DNA of 64,000 nt from Cynocephalus volans (GCF_027409185.1 NC_084468.1:47927001-47991000); one strand, 5' to 3'; positions 10,968 through 21,769 are shown, numbered from the stretch's first letter. Numbers and translations are program-made. The notes: generated by a model from the letters alone, not told the origin.

Positions 10968-11144
10968 TCTTTTTTTTCTTTAAAAGATGACTGGTAAGGG
11001 ATTGTAACCCTTGACTTGGTGTTGTCAGCACCACGCTCTCTCCCAAGTGAGCTAACAGGCCATCCCTATATAGGGATCCGAACCGAACCGAACCGCGGCC
11101 TTGGTGTTACCAGCACCACCCTGAGTGAGCCACAGGCCCAGCCC
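10968..11144 (-). mobile_element. tRNA-Ile SINE dimer inside L1
   Basis: Full minus-strand dimer. In the first monomer the normal CCGAACCG segment is expanded to CCGAACCGAACCGAACCG (from 11088), a 5-bp slippage within the B-box-like region. Confidence 0.87.
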
Positions 11145-11457
11145 TCATCTATCTTTCTGATTACAGCTCTCCCAGTGGGTATGAAGTCTTCATCCCATTG
11201 TGATTTTGATTTACATTTCCCTCATGGCTAATGGTGAGCATCTTTTCATGTGCTTGTTGGCATTTGTATAACTTCTTTACAGAAGTACACCGACATTTTT
11301 TAACTATCTTAATTTTTCCGGGTCACAAAATAGGCATTCTGTTGCTACCAGCTTTTTACAGCTAATCTGTAGCTATCAGCTAATTACAGTGGAGTATTTA
11401 CTAGGAACACCTTTCCCACTCATTACTACTCTTTTTTTTTACCACTTTCTTCTTTTC

Positions 11458-11541
11458 TTCTTTTTTTTTTTTTAAGAATCCGGACCCATGGCCTTGGTGT
11501 CATCAGCACTGCACTCTTCCTGAGTGAGCCATGGGCCTGCC
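11458..11541 (-). mobile_element. tRNA-Ile SINE fragment
   Basis: Minus-strand first-monomer sequence behind a T-run at 11461-11473, ending GGGCCTGCC. Confidence 0.78.
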
Positions 11542-11635
11542 TTCTTTTATTATTTTTGACTTTCTTCTTTTCATGTCATCTTTTCCTTGCCCCATGTTAT
11601 TAGACACTTTTGTTGTTGTGTCTTGTTAGAGACAA

Positions 11636-11790
11636 AATTAATAGCTTACATTTATTGAAGGGTTGCTGTATGCCAGTCACAGTGTTAAATGCTCTGCATG
11701 TATTATCTTATTTAAATTCTCACAATTATAGGAAATAAAGGTACTGTTACTTTAATGAGAAAACTGGGTACTTAAGTAATATTATTTATT
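11636..11790 (+). mobile_element. MIR-like SINE fragment
   Basis: TACATTTATTGAAGGGTTGC, ATGTATTATCTTATTTAAAT and GAGAAAACTG mark a MIR-family remnant in plus orientation. Confidence 0.6.
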
Positions 11791-11929
11791 ATCTCGTGGC
11801 CAAAGAGTATATGAAAACAAATTTTCCAGCTTTTCTTTTTAACCTGTTTTGTGGTTGACAGCCCATATCCAAAGAGAATATGCACGTCCATCCTTTTAAA
11901 CTCCTCATTATTATTTTTATTATTACTTT

Positions 11930-11994
11930 TTTTTTTGCAGCTAGCCAGTAAGGGGATCCAAATTAAATTCTTCAGTGCTGAATCACTGGCCTCT
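11930..11994 (-). mobile_element. Truncated tRNA SINE remnant
   Basis: T-run followed by GCAGCTAGCCAGTAAGGGGAT and a decayed remainder ending CACTGGCC. Degraded monomer. Confidence 0.5.
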
Positions 11995-12601
11995 CATGTT
12001 CAGTTGCTTCCAGTCCGTATGGCTTTATAATTTAACACTGATGAACTGTTTTATAAATTTTATATCTACCACTTGAATTTTTAGCTTAATGCAACAACAG
12101 CCCCACTCAAATGTTGTTTAAGCTAACAACTTCAAATAGTAGGATTAAAAAAAATTTACAAGGATCAGAAAAAATTAACCCAAGCAGTAGCATCAGAAAA
12201 TTGTGGTAGATTTTTTAAAGTGTAATTAAGAAAACAAAACAAAACAAAACAAAACCTTGAAACCTTATTAAGATATAGTTTCTCATTTCTTTTTTCACAG
12301 GACATTGAGCAGAGTTTCTCATTTTTAATACTTAGTGTAATAACATGTGGCATCACTGAAAGTTAAAAAGGTCAGTGAGGAATCAGAAAGCCATTATTTT
12401 TTTTTGTCACCATCAAAGTTATGTAAATTCAGAAGTAAATAATTTACATTTCTAATACATGATAAGTTGACTTTTGCCAGGAATAGGAAGAAAAAAATCC
12501 TTGTTAAAAAGTGCTTGATACTGAATATTGTTAAATTGTTACTGAGAATTGTATTTGGCTTATTTTGTTACATTTAAATATTATTTATTACAATTTTGCA
12601 G

Positions 12602-12685
12602 GAGAACGCCCATATAAATGTGAACTTTGTCCTTACTCAAGTTCTCAGAAGACTCATCTAACTAGACATATGCGTACTCACTCAG
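12602..12685 (+). CDS. REST: REST coding exon 3 (zinc finger 5)
   Basis: An 84-nt, phase-preserving exon: acceptor TTTTGCAG|GAGAACG, end ACTCACTCAG|GTTGGT. It encodes the TGEKP-like linker and the whole of finger 5 (residues about 303-325), the finger tied to nuclear import in the literature. Skipping it would remove 28 residues in frame. The donor GTTGGT is weak, and a better GTAAGA lies 4 nt further on, so two donors may compete. Confidence 0.95.
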
Positions 12686-13205
12686 GTTGGTAAGAAATGG
12701 GGACTTTACTACCATTTTCAGTAAACAACCATTACAAGAAAGTTCTTTTACACCTGGAACTGAGTATTTATGATTTATTTTTAATATAATTTGGAAATGA
12801 GAATTTAAAAATCAGGATTCCATTAATGTGAAGCTGTATTTAAATGAGGATACTTGACATGGAATCCATAGGTTGAACTCCTGAAGCTGAAAGTAAATTT
12901 GTATGTGTTCTTTTTCTGGGAGGAGTGTTGTTACTTTTCATCAAATCTTGAAAGAGTTACATGACTCCAATAAAAGTTAGACCAAGCCTGGTTCATCCTT
13001 TCTGAACAACCCCTGCCATCTCACATTCCCCCCAACAGTATGACACTTAGTTTCATAGTTGTGTGGCTGCTTCATTTCAGGGATTCCTTCTTAGCTTCTC
13101 AAGTCCTGAAATTTTGGTTTTTTCTTATTTGAGAATTGATAGGACTTTTTGAGGACTGATTTGCAAAAGCTAAACTTAAAAAAGAGAATGGTGGATAATC
13201 CAGAA

Positions 13206-13680
13206 TTTTATTTATTTATTTTTTCCAGTTTTAATATTTAATTTTTTTAAATTTATTTTTTGAATTGGAAATTAATTGATTATACAGATTTATGGGGTGC
13301 AAAGTTGACTATCAGTATTTGTGTACAGTATGTGATGATCAAATCAATATTATTAGCATGTTCATCATTACAAATCATAATTATTCTTTGTGTCCCTTAC
13401 CCAATTACTCCCTAACTCCCCTCGCCCTTTGCCAGCTCTAGGAACTATACGTCTGTTCTCTAATTTCTGAAAGTTCATTGTTTTGTTGTGGTCTTTCTTT
13501 CCTTGCTCCCACTTATGAGTGAGAACATGCGGTATTTCTCTTTCCGTGCTTGGCTTATTTCACTTACCATAGTTTTCTCCAAGCTCATTCATGTTGCTGC
13601 AAATGGCAGAATTTCATTCTTTTTTATGGCCGAGTAGTATTCCATTGTGTATATTATATACAGGATACCAATTTATTAAC
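13206..13680 (-). mobile_element. LINE-1 3' end
   Basis: Plus strand shows the reverse complement of the L1 terminal segment (CCCACTTATGAGTGAGAACA, TTTTTATGGCCGAGTAG). T-rich start near 13206 is the tail side. Strongly 5'-truncated. Confidence 0.8.
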
Positions 13681-14629
13681 CTATAATAAAGTGTAGGACT
13701 ATAACAAGTGGGAGAGATTCATCTGTTCCAGTGCCTGAACCAAAGTGGCTATGTTAAAAAGGAAATGTTAGCACTGGTGGTTTTAATGGGTAATTATTTC
13801 TTTTTGGCTGTGACTGACCCTAGGTGAGCTATCCCTTCTGATCAGTATACTGTCCTTCCAGATTTAGAATGTATATCCCTGTAGGGAAAGTATGCTAAAA
13901 TCTTGATGTTTATAAAAGTCTATGCAAAAATCAACAAAAAACCCCCCAAAATGGCCCCAAAACCAAAAGTCTATGTAGACACATTTTCCTTAAGTTAATT
14001 ATTACCTCAGATCTGTGCAGTCTATTTGGGTAGCCATTAGCCACATGTAGCTATTGAGTTTTTGAAACGTGGGTAGTTTGAATTGAGATTTTTTTTTCCT
14101 ATAGTTAACAATGTTGTTTGACTTGAAATTTATAAAATGCATACTATATTTAAACAGTATGAAGGAAAGAATATAAAGCATCTTTTTTATATTGATTACG
14201 GGTTGAAATTATTAGATATATTGGGTTAAACAAGTAAAAATTAATTTTAACTTTTTTTAACCTTTGTAGTGTGACTATTAGAAAATTTAAAATTACATAT
14301 GTGATTGTGATTTGCATTATATTTCTATTGGACATTGCTGCCTTAAGTTGGTAATAAGAGTGAGGCTTGATTATATTTTAGACTTAATTTATTTGGGCAG
14401 CTGTGAAGGTGTATGATAGTATGCTTGCTAGCCTTTCTTGATCCTACATGTTTGTCAAGTTAATGTACTTTGAGTGCTCCTTCTAAATCTCCTAAGTTAC
14501 TGAGTTGTAGCTTAACCAGAAAGCTGGTTTTATTACTTTTGGATGCTTCCTGGTTTCATTCTCTAGGGGTAACTTGGATATAATCTCAGTCTTTTTCAAG
14601 TGTAGTAATCATGTTCTGTTGATAGCTGT

Positions 14630-14760
14630 ACTCTAGCACTTTAATAAAACATTTAAAGAGCTTGACATGAGCTAACTCATTTTAGTCTTAATAACTGTCC
14701 TGTGTTGTATAAGATGGAGAAGCCAAGGCATTGAAGAAATATGGCCATTTTTCCTATAGA
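14630..14760 (+). mobile_element. Possible MIR remnant
   Basis: AAAGAGCTTGACATGAGCTA then CATTTTAGTCTTAATAACTG and an AAGGCATTGAAG stretch resemble the MIR tail half. Very diverged. Confidence 0.4.
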
Positions 14761-15164
14761 ATGTCCCCCCTTCTGGATGTGTCTACTTTTTGTTCTTGTG
14801 GTGTCATTTATGTCATTTAGCTTTTCTTCTGTCCCTTGTATTAGTTATAAACTGGAAATTAAATCTAAATGCTTGATATCTACCTCGTGCTTTTTCTCAT
14901 TTGAAGTCACATCTGGTTGACCCATTATTAATGATGATGGGTCAGTGAATTAGAGTGATGACACACTTGTATCCTTTTATTGAATTGGTAATACTTTGTT
15001 TTGTCACAGTGTAAATGTGTATCTATGGTGTTTTACACCAGTTGATAATCTTTGCCTTGAATAATTTTATTTGGGTTCACTAAATGTTGTCTTGAATTTT
15101 GCTCACTATATTTTAAAGATGTTTTTTGGTAGTTGCTGTTACGTTATATCAAGTATTTTAAAAG

Positions 15165-15375
15165 TATCTGAATAAGTAGTAGTAGCTACTATTTATTGTA
15201 TGCATGCTGGGTACTGAAAAATTGGAATTTGTTACTATCTCTGATCTTAGTACTGCGAAGATACTGAATCCCAGTTTATAGTTTAGGACAGGCTCAGGCG
15301 GCATAAGTACTTAAAGGTTAATAGTCATTTCTCAAAATTAGGAGAGCTAGGATTTGACTTCAGACTCTTCCACCT
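15165..15375 (+). mobile_element. MIR remnant
   Basis: AGTAGCTACTATTTATTG, GCATGCTGGGTACTG and GTTTAGGACAGGCTCAGGCG follow the MIR order. Ancient and decayed. Confidence 0.5.
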
Positions 15376-15770
15376 CCCACTTATAGCAACAATGTTATTA
15401 TATCAGATAACATTATGGTTCAGAAAGTGGCTCAAATACAGAAGCTATAGCACAATGAAATTGTAACTACACTGTTTGGAGAGTAGAGCCATTGTTTTTT
15501 ATTGGATGCTAACAGTTTGTGAGTCACAAACAGGAGATGAAAATGGTTAGTGTGTTTTGTATATGAGTACTGAATTATTTTCAGCATATCTTATGTATTA
15601 GTACTTTTAATAGAAGTTGCTGATAACACTTGCAATAAAGTGAGGCTAAGTTAGGTCAAATTGGGTAGTCTTTCAGACTGGGTTGCATGGAGTGACTGAC
15701 TACCTTGGGTGTTTTTATGGTCTGCATCTGAACTTTACAGGTCACCTTGGGCATTTTGATTCCTTATTCT

Positions 15771-15875
15771 TTTTTTTTTTTTTTTTTGCGGCTGGCCCGT
15801 GTGAGGATCCGGACCCATGACTTTGGTGTTAATAAGGCTACACTGTAACCAGCTGAGCTAACCGGCCAGCCGGCC
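15771..15875 (-). mobile_element. tRNA-Ile SINE monomer
   Basis: Minus strand; T17 tail at 15771, GATCCGGACCC B-box complement, AGCTGAGCTAACCGGCCAG A-box complement. Anticodon-arm region reads more like the older monomer class. Confidence 0.82.
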
Positions 15876-17009
15876 CTGTTGTTCATGTTGAATGTATTTT
15901 AGGGAAGAGAAGTGTGTGCTCAGTCTGTCTTCTTTCTGGAAGAGACCAGGCTATGTTGAGTTAATACATTTTAGACAAAGTGACAGACTGGGCAAAACTA
16001 CATCAGTCATTTATTTGGAGCACTTCTCTCCGCAGGGTGGGTCTTCTCAGGCAAAATTAGGGAGGAATCAGATTATTGGCTTGGTAAAATAGAAAATTGT
16101 GTACTCGTAAAAATACAGACACATTAACCTAACCTGGTGGTCTTCTCCATTTTATTGGTATTTCTACCTAATGGTATTAGGGTGTTCTCTCTTGGGTAGT
16201 CCTAGAGAGGCTGGCATTATCCTTAGTTCTCCCTTTATGATCTTCATTGGAGATGCTATCATCCAGTTTTTTATTGGCCAATGTGGTATTTTTTTGTATA
16301 CATCACACTGGCTATTACTCTCCATCCTGATAATGTGGGAATTCATTGTGCATGTTTTTACATTGTATCGGCCATGAATGTTTCTGTTAAAGGGAACTGA
16401 CAACTTGCCAAGTTCCACCTCCGTGTATTATACTTTTTGGGGGGGGCAAGCAGTGATTTTATTGAGGGGTTTTTTTGGGGGAGAGGGCGGGGGCAGTGGT
16501 CCAAGAAGCGCTGAGGAGGACAGTGAGATCCAGTGCACTTGCGTGGGCTGGGATCTCCCCAGCCTCACAGTGGCCAAAAAGCTATACGTTTTTAAGATGG
16601 AAAAATATTTTATTTAACAATAAGTTTTTCTTTCATCAACGATTTGCTATTATTGAGGGACTATTTTAATAGCTGGGAGAGTCTTTTATGAATTCTAGAT
16701 TAAGTTTTTTTTTCTTAGAATAAGTTTTTAAACAGTATTTCTATTGAGGTAGAATTTACAAACATGAAAATGCACATGTCTTAAGTATACAGCTCAATTA
16801 CTTAGTTTTTTTGGGGGGAGGGCAGCTGGCTGGTATGGGGAGCCAAGTTTTAAACAGAAAATTCTTAATATCCTCCCCTTCCCTGTCCATTTCTTAAAGG
16901 TACCTTGGATATGTACCTTGGATGCTTGTACCTTGATTGATGCTTGCTGTGTGGATTCCCTCATTTATTAGGAGTTATAAAATGGTGATATTTTAACGAT
17001 TATTATTTT

Positions 17010-17099
17010 GGGGGGGGCGCTGGCTGGTACAGGGATTGAATCCTGGCCCTTGGTGTTATCAGCATCATACTCTAACCAACTGAGCTAACCAGCCAGCTC
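17010..17099 (-). mobile_element. tRNA-Ile SINE monomer (older class)
   Basis: Minus strand, G-rich left edge, then GGCTGGTACAGGGATTGAAT and AACTGAGCTAACCAGCCAG at the right end. Confidence 0.8.
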
Positions 17100-17214
17100 T
17101 TAATTATAATACTTTTATTTGCATAAATATTTTCATAAAGAGATAAATTCATCAGAGGTAGAATTTATATAGGAAGGACAGGATAAATACTTAAATCTTT
17201 TATTTATCCATAAT

Positions 17215-17520
17215 AAAAGTGAGCAATTACAGGTAATGCATATTGAGTGTGTTCTCTCAGATACCTGCAAAGTACTTTACAAGGATTAGATTATTTATAG
17301 ATCACACCACCTGGAGTATTTCATAGATGAGGAAATTGAGCCCTAGGAAGGTTTTTTTAAAAAAAAATTTTAGCTGGCCGATACGGGGGTCTGAGCCCCT
17401 GACTTCAGTTATAAGGCTGTGCTCTAACCAGCTGAGCTAAACAGCCAGTGAGAGGTTTTAATACCTTGCTTGAGGTCTCAGAGTGAGCAAGTTGCAGAGC
17501 CCGTATTTTATCTCCCTCAT
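17215..17520 (+). mobile_element. MIR split by a SINE
   Basis: MIR-like order resumes on either side of the SINE at 17357-17452: GATGAGGAAATTGAG before it and TTGCTTGAGGTCTCAGAGTG after it. Confidence 0.6.
17357..17452 (-). mobile_element. tRNA-Ile SINE monomer inside a MIR
   Basis: Minus-strand older monomer; on minus the anticodon loop reads CTTATAA (UAU-like). The inverted A box is AGCTGAGCTAAACAGCCAG. Confidence 0.82.
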
Positions 17521-17665
17521 AAAGTTGTTAGCCAATGCTCCATTCCATGTCTGTATGTGTCTGTATTTGTTAAAACAAATGTCTCCATTTAAATTATTCA
17601 TTGGAGAGGACAGTATAGGGCCAAATATAGAATAATGTAGCATGTTACAGAAACCTCCCTATTTA

Positions 17666-17842
17666 AGGGCCGGCCCGTGGCTCACTCAAGAGAGTGTGTT
17701 GCTGATAACACCAAGGCCACAGGTTTGGATCCTATATAAGGGTGGCTGGTTTGCTCACTGGCTGAGTGTGGTGCTGACAACAAGTTAAGGGTTAAGATCC
17801 CCTTACCAGTCATCTTTTGAAAAAAAAAAAGAAAAGAAAAGA
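17666..17842 (+). mobile_element. tRNA-Ile SINE dimer about 300 bp before REST exon N
   Basis: Full dimer (GGGCCGGCCCGTGGCTCACT start, poly-A with G near 17820-17842). Flanks repeat AGAAACCTCYCTATTTA at about 17649-17665 and just after the tail, a good target-site duplication. Sense orientation to REST. Confidence 0.88.
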
Positions 17843-18133
17843 AACCTCTCTATTTATGAATATATTGTTGGACAAACATGGAAAAGAGTGGTCCAATTAG
17901 CTACATACCCAATCTGATATACCGGGATAAGTTTTTGTTTTGGGGATTGGATATTTTATCACCAGACATTTTCTAATCATGTAAAGCTTAACATCTACAT
18001 GGTTTTGTTTAGTGTCTGAGTTTTGCTCTGTGAAAAATTTTAATAAGATTTGATATGAATTTAAGTATACTTGAGAGATTAATTTTCATAAATGTCAATT
18101 TCCATTTTTCTACTATGCATTCCATTGGACCAG

Positions 18134-18183
18134 TGGGGTATGGATACCATTTGGTAATATTTACTAGAGTGTGATCTAGATGG
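18134..18183 (+). CDS. REST: REST neural exon N (REST4-type alternative exon)
   Basis: A 50-nt cassette with acceptor GGACCAG|TGGGG (AG at 18132-18133) and donor GG|GTATGT (18184). Spliced after exon 3 it adds residues 327-339, VGYGYHLVIFTRV, then stops at TGA 18172-18174. That is the human REST4 tail, as I recall it, with one change. A second donor, TTCAG|GTAGAA at 18196, would give a 62-nt version. Both lengths match inserts reported for human REST. Inclusion truncates REST after finger 5 and relieves repression in neurons and hair cells; the activator SRRM4 uses UGC elements near the 3' splice site, and a TGC is present at 18116-18118. Neither length is a multiple of three, so either shifts the frame. 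Confidence 0.88.
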
Positions 18184-18985
18184 GTATGTATTCAGGTAGA
18201 ATGTGTTAACTTTTATGCTTTTAATTTGGGGGTGGGGATGGTTCTGGTTTTGTATGTATCTGTGATTATCACTTTGCTTATTTTATATACCATATCTATT
18301 TGTATGCCACTTCTCATTTACCTAGTTTTTTTTTGCCCATTTTATGGAAAAGGTAGGGAAAAAAACCGACCAACTTTGCTGAGTAAAACTTTACTCAGCT
18401 TTTGCCATGATGGACGAAAGTGTTACATTTAAAGAGAAGAAAGTCTTTTGCTCCCTCTGCTCCCTCATGCTAAATAAAGCAGAGTTTTAATAATTTTGTA
18501 TCTAGAGTCTGGGAGGGTAGCCCAGGATGGAAGGCATTTCTCTCAAGATTTCTCTTACAAATGTTAGGATTTTATATTCTACTCCATTATACATTTGACT
18601 TAGCTAAACATAAACAAATTTTAGAATTGATAATTTTGAGTGGCTTTTCCCCAAAATTAACATCCAGAGTCCAACCGAACTTTGCCAATAATTGTGTACT
18701 TCTTGATGAATATCTGTTCTTTGACAGTGCTTAAGAGCCCTAACTTGAACATTTTTGAAGATGATGGTTGACTGAGAAAATTATTCCTCCTTGTGGTTTG
18801 AGAGTCAATGTCAAGGGATAGAGAAAAGTTATACAAATAAATATGGTAAATGTAAGGTGCATGATACAGTCTTTTCAATAGTCTGTGGTTATTTTACATA
18901 TATAATTCATTATATGTATATTTTAATAAATCTTAAATTTATGTCTATATCTGTGTCTTTTCTAACACTTGTTGTTTACCTTTAG

Positions 18986-21147
18986 GTGAGAAGCCATTTA
19001 AATGTGATCAGTGCAGTTATGTGGCCTCTAATCAACATGAAGTAACTCGCCATGCAAGACAGGTTCACAATGGGCCTAAACCTCTTAATTGCCCACACTG
19101 TGACTACAAAACAGCAGATAGAAGTAATTTCAAAAAACATGTAGAGCTACATGTTAACCCACGGCAGTTTAATTGCCCTGTATGCGACTATGCAGCTTCC
19201 AAGAAGTGTAATCTACAGTATCATTTCAAATCCAAGCATCCTACTTGTCCTAATAAAACAATGGATGTCTCAAAAGTAAAACTAAAGAAAACCAAAAAGC
19301 GAGAGGCTGACTTGCCTGATCACAATATTACCAATGAAAAAACAGAAACAGAGCAGACAAAAATAAAGGAGGATGTGGCTGGAAAGAAAAATGAGAAGTC
19401 TGTAAAAGCAGAGAAAAGAGAAAATGTTTCAAAAGAGAAAAAGCCTTGTAGTAATGTCTCAGCGATCCAAGTGACTACCAGAACTCGCAAATTAGCAACA
19501 GAGACTAAAGAGATGGATGTATATACGGGAAATAGTTCAGAAAAATCCTGTAAAACCAAGAAAAGCAAAAGGAAGATGGAAGCTGAAGCCCATTCCTTAC
19601 ATGATCCTGTGAATGTTGAGGAACCTGTGACAAAAAAGAAAAAGAAGGTAGAAAACAAATCCAAAAAGAGTCAGGAATTGCCAAAGGGTGACAGCAAAGT
19701 GGAAGAGAATAAAAAGCAAAATACCTGCATGAAAAAAAGTACAAAGAAGAAGACTCTGAAAAATAAATCAAGTAAAAAAAGCAGCAAGCCTGCTCAGAAG
19801 GGGCCAGCTCAGAAGGAGCCTGCTCAGAAGGGGCCTGCTCAGAAGGGACCTGCTCAGAAGGAGCCTGTTCAGGTGGAGCCTCCTCCCGTGGAGCCTGTCC
19901 CCATGGAGGCTGATCAGAAAGGGCCTGCTCAAATGGAGCTGCCTCTTCCCATGGAACTTGCTCCCATGGAGGTTGTTCAGAAGGGGGCTGCCCAGATGGA
20001 GCTTCCTCTTTCCATGGAGCCTGCTCCCATTGAGGTTGTTCAGAAGGAGTCTGCTCAGACGGAGCTTCCTCTTCCCATGGAGCCTGCTCCCATTGAGGTT
20101 GTTCAGAAGGAGCCTGCTCAGATGGAACTGCTGCCTCCCATGGAGGTTGCTCAGATGGCGCCTACTCAGATGGAGCCTGCTCAGATGGAAGTTGTTCAGA
20201 AAGAGCCTGTTCAGACGGAGGTTGTTCAGATGGAGGATGCTCACAAGGAGCCACCTCCTCCCATACAGCCTTCTCTTCACATGGAGCCAATTCCCAGAAA
20301 GTCTCCTTCCCGAAAAGATAATAAAAAGGAAAAATCCAACATGCAGAGTGAAATGGCACAGAAAGAGCAGGTCCTTATCGAAGTTGGTTTAGTGCCTGTT
20401 AAAGATAGCCAGCTTCTAAAGGAAATTGCAAACTCACAGGATCTCTTACCACCATCACCACTGCTACCAAAGGAAGACTTAAAAGAAGAGGTGCCAAAAG
20501 ACCAAGAGAGTGAAGGAAGTAAAGAAGCCCTTTTTCAGAAAGTAGAAGCAGAAGAGGCAGGTAAGAGACTAGCTGGTCTTACTGCTGGTATCAAGGAATC
20601 TACCCGTGTTTCATCCTTTGGAGAAAACTTGAATATGGCAGAGAGTGAAACTTTAGATGGTAAACATCAGACTGACGCTGTGCTTTGTGAAATGGAAGTG
20701 GACACTGATCAGAACACAACAGAGAATCTCCCTAGTAAAAACTCAACAGTTAAAGAACGAGTTTCACCATTGCTTCTTCCCCCACCAATAGAAGAAGAGG
20801 AAGGAGGGTCCAAAACTGTTCTTGTGTCACCTCCTGTTAGCATAGCAGAAAATGAGTCTCAGGAAATTGATGAAGATGAAGGCATCCACAGTCATGATGG
20901 AAGTGACCTTAGTGACAACATGTCAGAGGGTAGTGATGATTCTGGATTGCATGGGGCTCGGCCAGTTCCACAAGAAACTAATAGAAAAAATGCAAAGGAA
21001 GCCTTAGCAGTCAAAGTGGTGGACGGAGATTTTGTTTGTATCTTTTGTGATCGTTCTTTTAGAAAGGAAAAAGATTACAGCAAACACCTCAACCGCCATT
21101 TGGTTAATGTGTACTTCCTTGAAAAAGCAGCTAAAGGGCAGGAGTAA
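18986..21147 (+). CDS. REST: REST coding exon 4 (fingers 6-8, lysine- and proline-rich linker, degrons, finger 9, stop)
   Basis: This large last exon completes REST from residue 327 to 1046. Fingers 6, 7 and 8 lie at about 331-354, 360-382 and 388-411. A lysine-rich stretch follows (about 412-594), then a repetitive Q-K/M-E-P region (about 595-762) with 15-bp and 63-bp tandem units. Near the C terminus are the two beta-TrCP degron motifs known from human REST, DEGIHS (957-962) and SEGSDDSG (973-980), then the lone ninth finger (1009-1031) that contacts CoREST. Offset from human numbering is 51 at the degrons and close to zero at finger 8, so length variation is confined to the linker and repeat region. 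The stop TAA is at 21145-21147. The frame is open throughout, so the gene looks functional. Confidence 0.97.
19789..20290 (+). repeat. REST: Tandem repeats inside REST exon 4
   Basis: Starts with several 15-bp units encoding AQKGP/AQKEP. From 19927 there are 63-bp (21-codon) units beginning at 19927, 19990, 20053 and, partially, 20116, each of the form AQMELPLPMEPAPIEVVQKE. All units keep the frame. Confidence 0.9.
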
Positions 21148-21762
21148 TTAAACTTCGGACAAGGTTTCAGTTCTTAGTTTGTAAGATCTATTACATTTTA
21201 TATTCATTTATATAGTAGTAGACAACTGTTTAAGATTGCTTTAATGAGTGTCCAATATTGATTTTTTAAGTAGCATTCTTTTCCTTAGGATTTTATGTAT
21301 ACCTATTGTTGTATAGATTTTAGCAAATCCAAGGGAGTTAGTGTACTAAACCAAGCAGATACTTAAATCTGTTAGCTTATGTGTTTCATTGAAATGAGAA
21401 GGCCAAGATGGTATAATAGCATTCTCTTGCATTGTCCAGCTACAACTTGTCAGTTTTTTCTGCATGTCTATCTTCCTGTTTTGCTTTAGATTATTCTTAG
21501 TTCCTTGTTTAGCTCTATAAAATTTGGCTTACTTAATAGCAAATTACTTGAAGAATTTGCCTGCTTTATATAAAGTTAGCACTTTAAGGTTTTTTTTTTT
21601 TTTTTAGAGATGAGAAAAGACATTTAAATTGAAGAAAAATTCTTTCAACAGTGGACATTGTATCAGTCCAGGTATTTACTTCCTGAGTTTTGATCAATAT
21701 TTCTTATGTGTATGTTAATTGTCATAAAAACAGTGATTTTTGGTGTGTGTGTTTTTTTATTT

Positions 21763-21769
21763 TGGTGCT
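21763..21769 (+). promoter_or_regulatory. Candidate miR-29 site in REST 3' UTR
   Basis: TGGTGCT is the 7-mer complementary to the miR-29 seed. REST is a reported miR-29 target. A 7-mer alone occurs often by chance. Confidence 0.4.

Larger units (their letters stand above)
10225..11285 (-). mobile_element. LINE-1 3' segment (old L1M type) with two nested SINEs
   Basis: Plus strand reads the reverse complement of the familiar L1 3' segment (TTCATCCATGTTG, CACCAGTTGATGGATG, CCATTTTACAGTCCCACCAGCAG). It is interrupted at 10649-10736 and 10968-11144 by tRNA-Ile SINEs and resumes after each. ORF is decayed. Confidence 0.8.
6359..12601 (+). other. REST: REST intron 2
   Basis: About 6.2 kb with consensus GTAAGAG donor and TTTTGCAG acceptor. 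It contains a decayed copy of the end of exon 2 (6936-7066), MIR fragments, a Tigger-type DNA transposon (8325-8690), a minus-strand L1 with SINEs inside it, and about ten tRNA-Ile SINE units, including an opposed pair at 7180-7530. Confidence 0.85.
12686..18985 (+). other. REST: REST intron 3, with neural exon N inside
   Basis: About 6.3 kb. Acceptor is TTTACCTTTAG before GTGAGAAG. Contains an L1 3' end (13206-13680), MIR remnants, five recognisable tRNA-Ile SINE units and the regulated exon N at 18134. The remaining DNA is AT-rich with no sign of another gene. Confidence 0.85.

Noticed and set aside
16811-16855. Possible tRNA SINE start (GGCAGCTGGCTGGTATGGGG)
   Set aside because: Only about 40 bases match before the similarity ends, too little to annotate as an element.
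19768-20280. 170-codon antisense frame rich in LLLNNLHGSRLHG repeats
   Set aside because: It is the mirror of the in-frame tandem repeats of REST exon 4. Repeats with period divisible by three stay open on the other strand too.
19789-20290. Regular repeats considered as a CRISPR-like array
   Set aside because: They are contiguous coding tandem repeats without spacers, in a mammalian gene.
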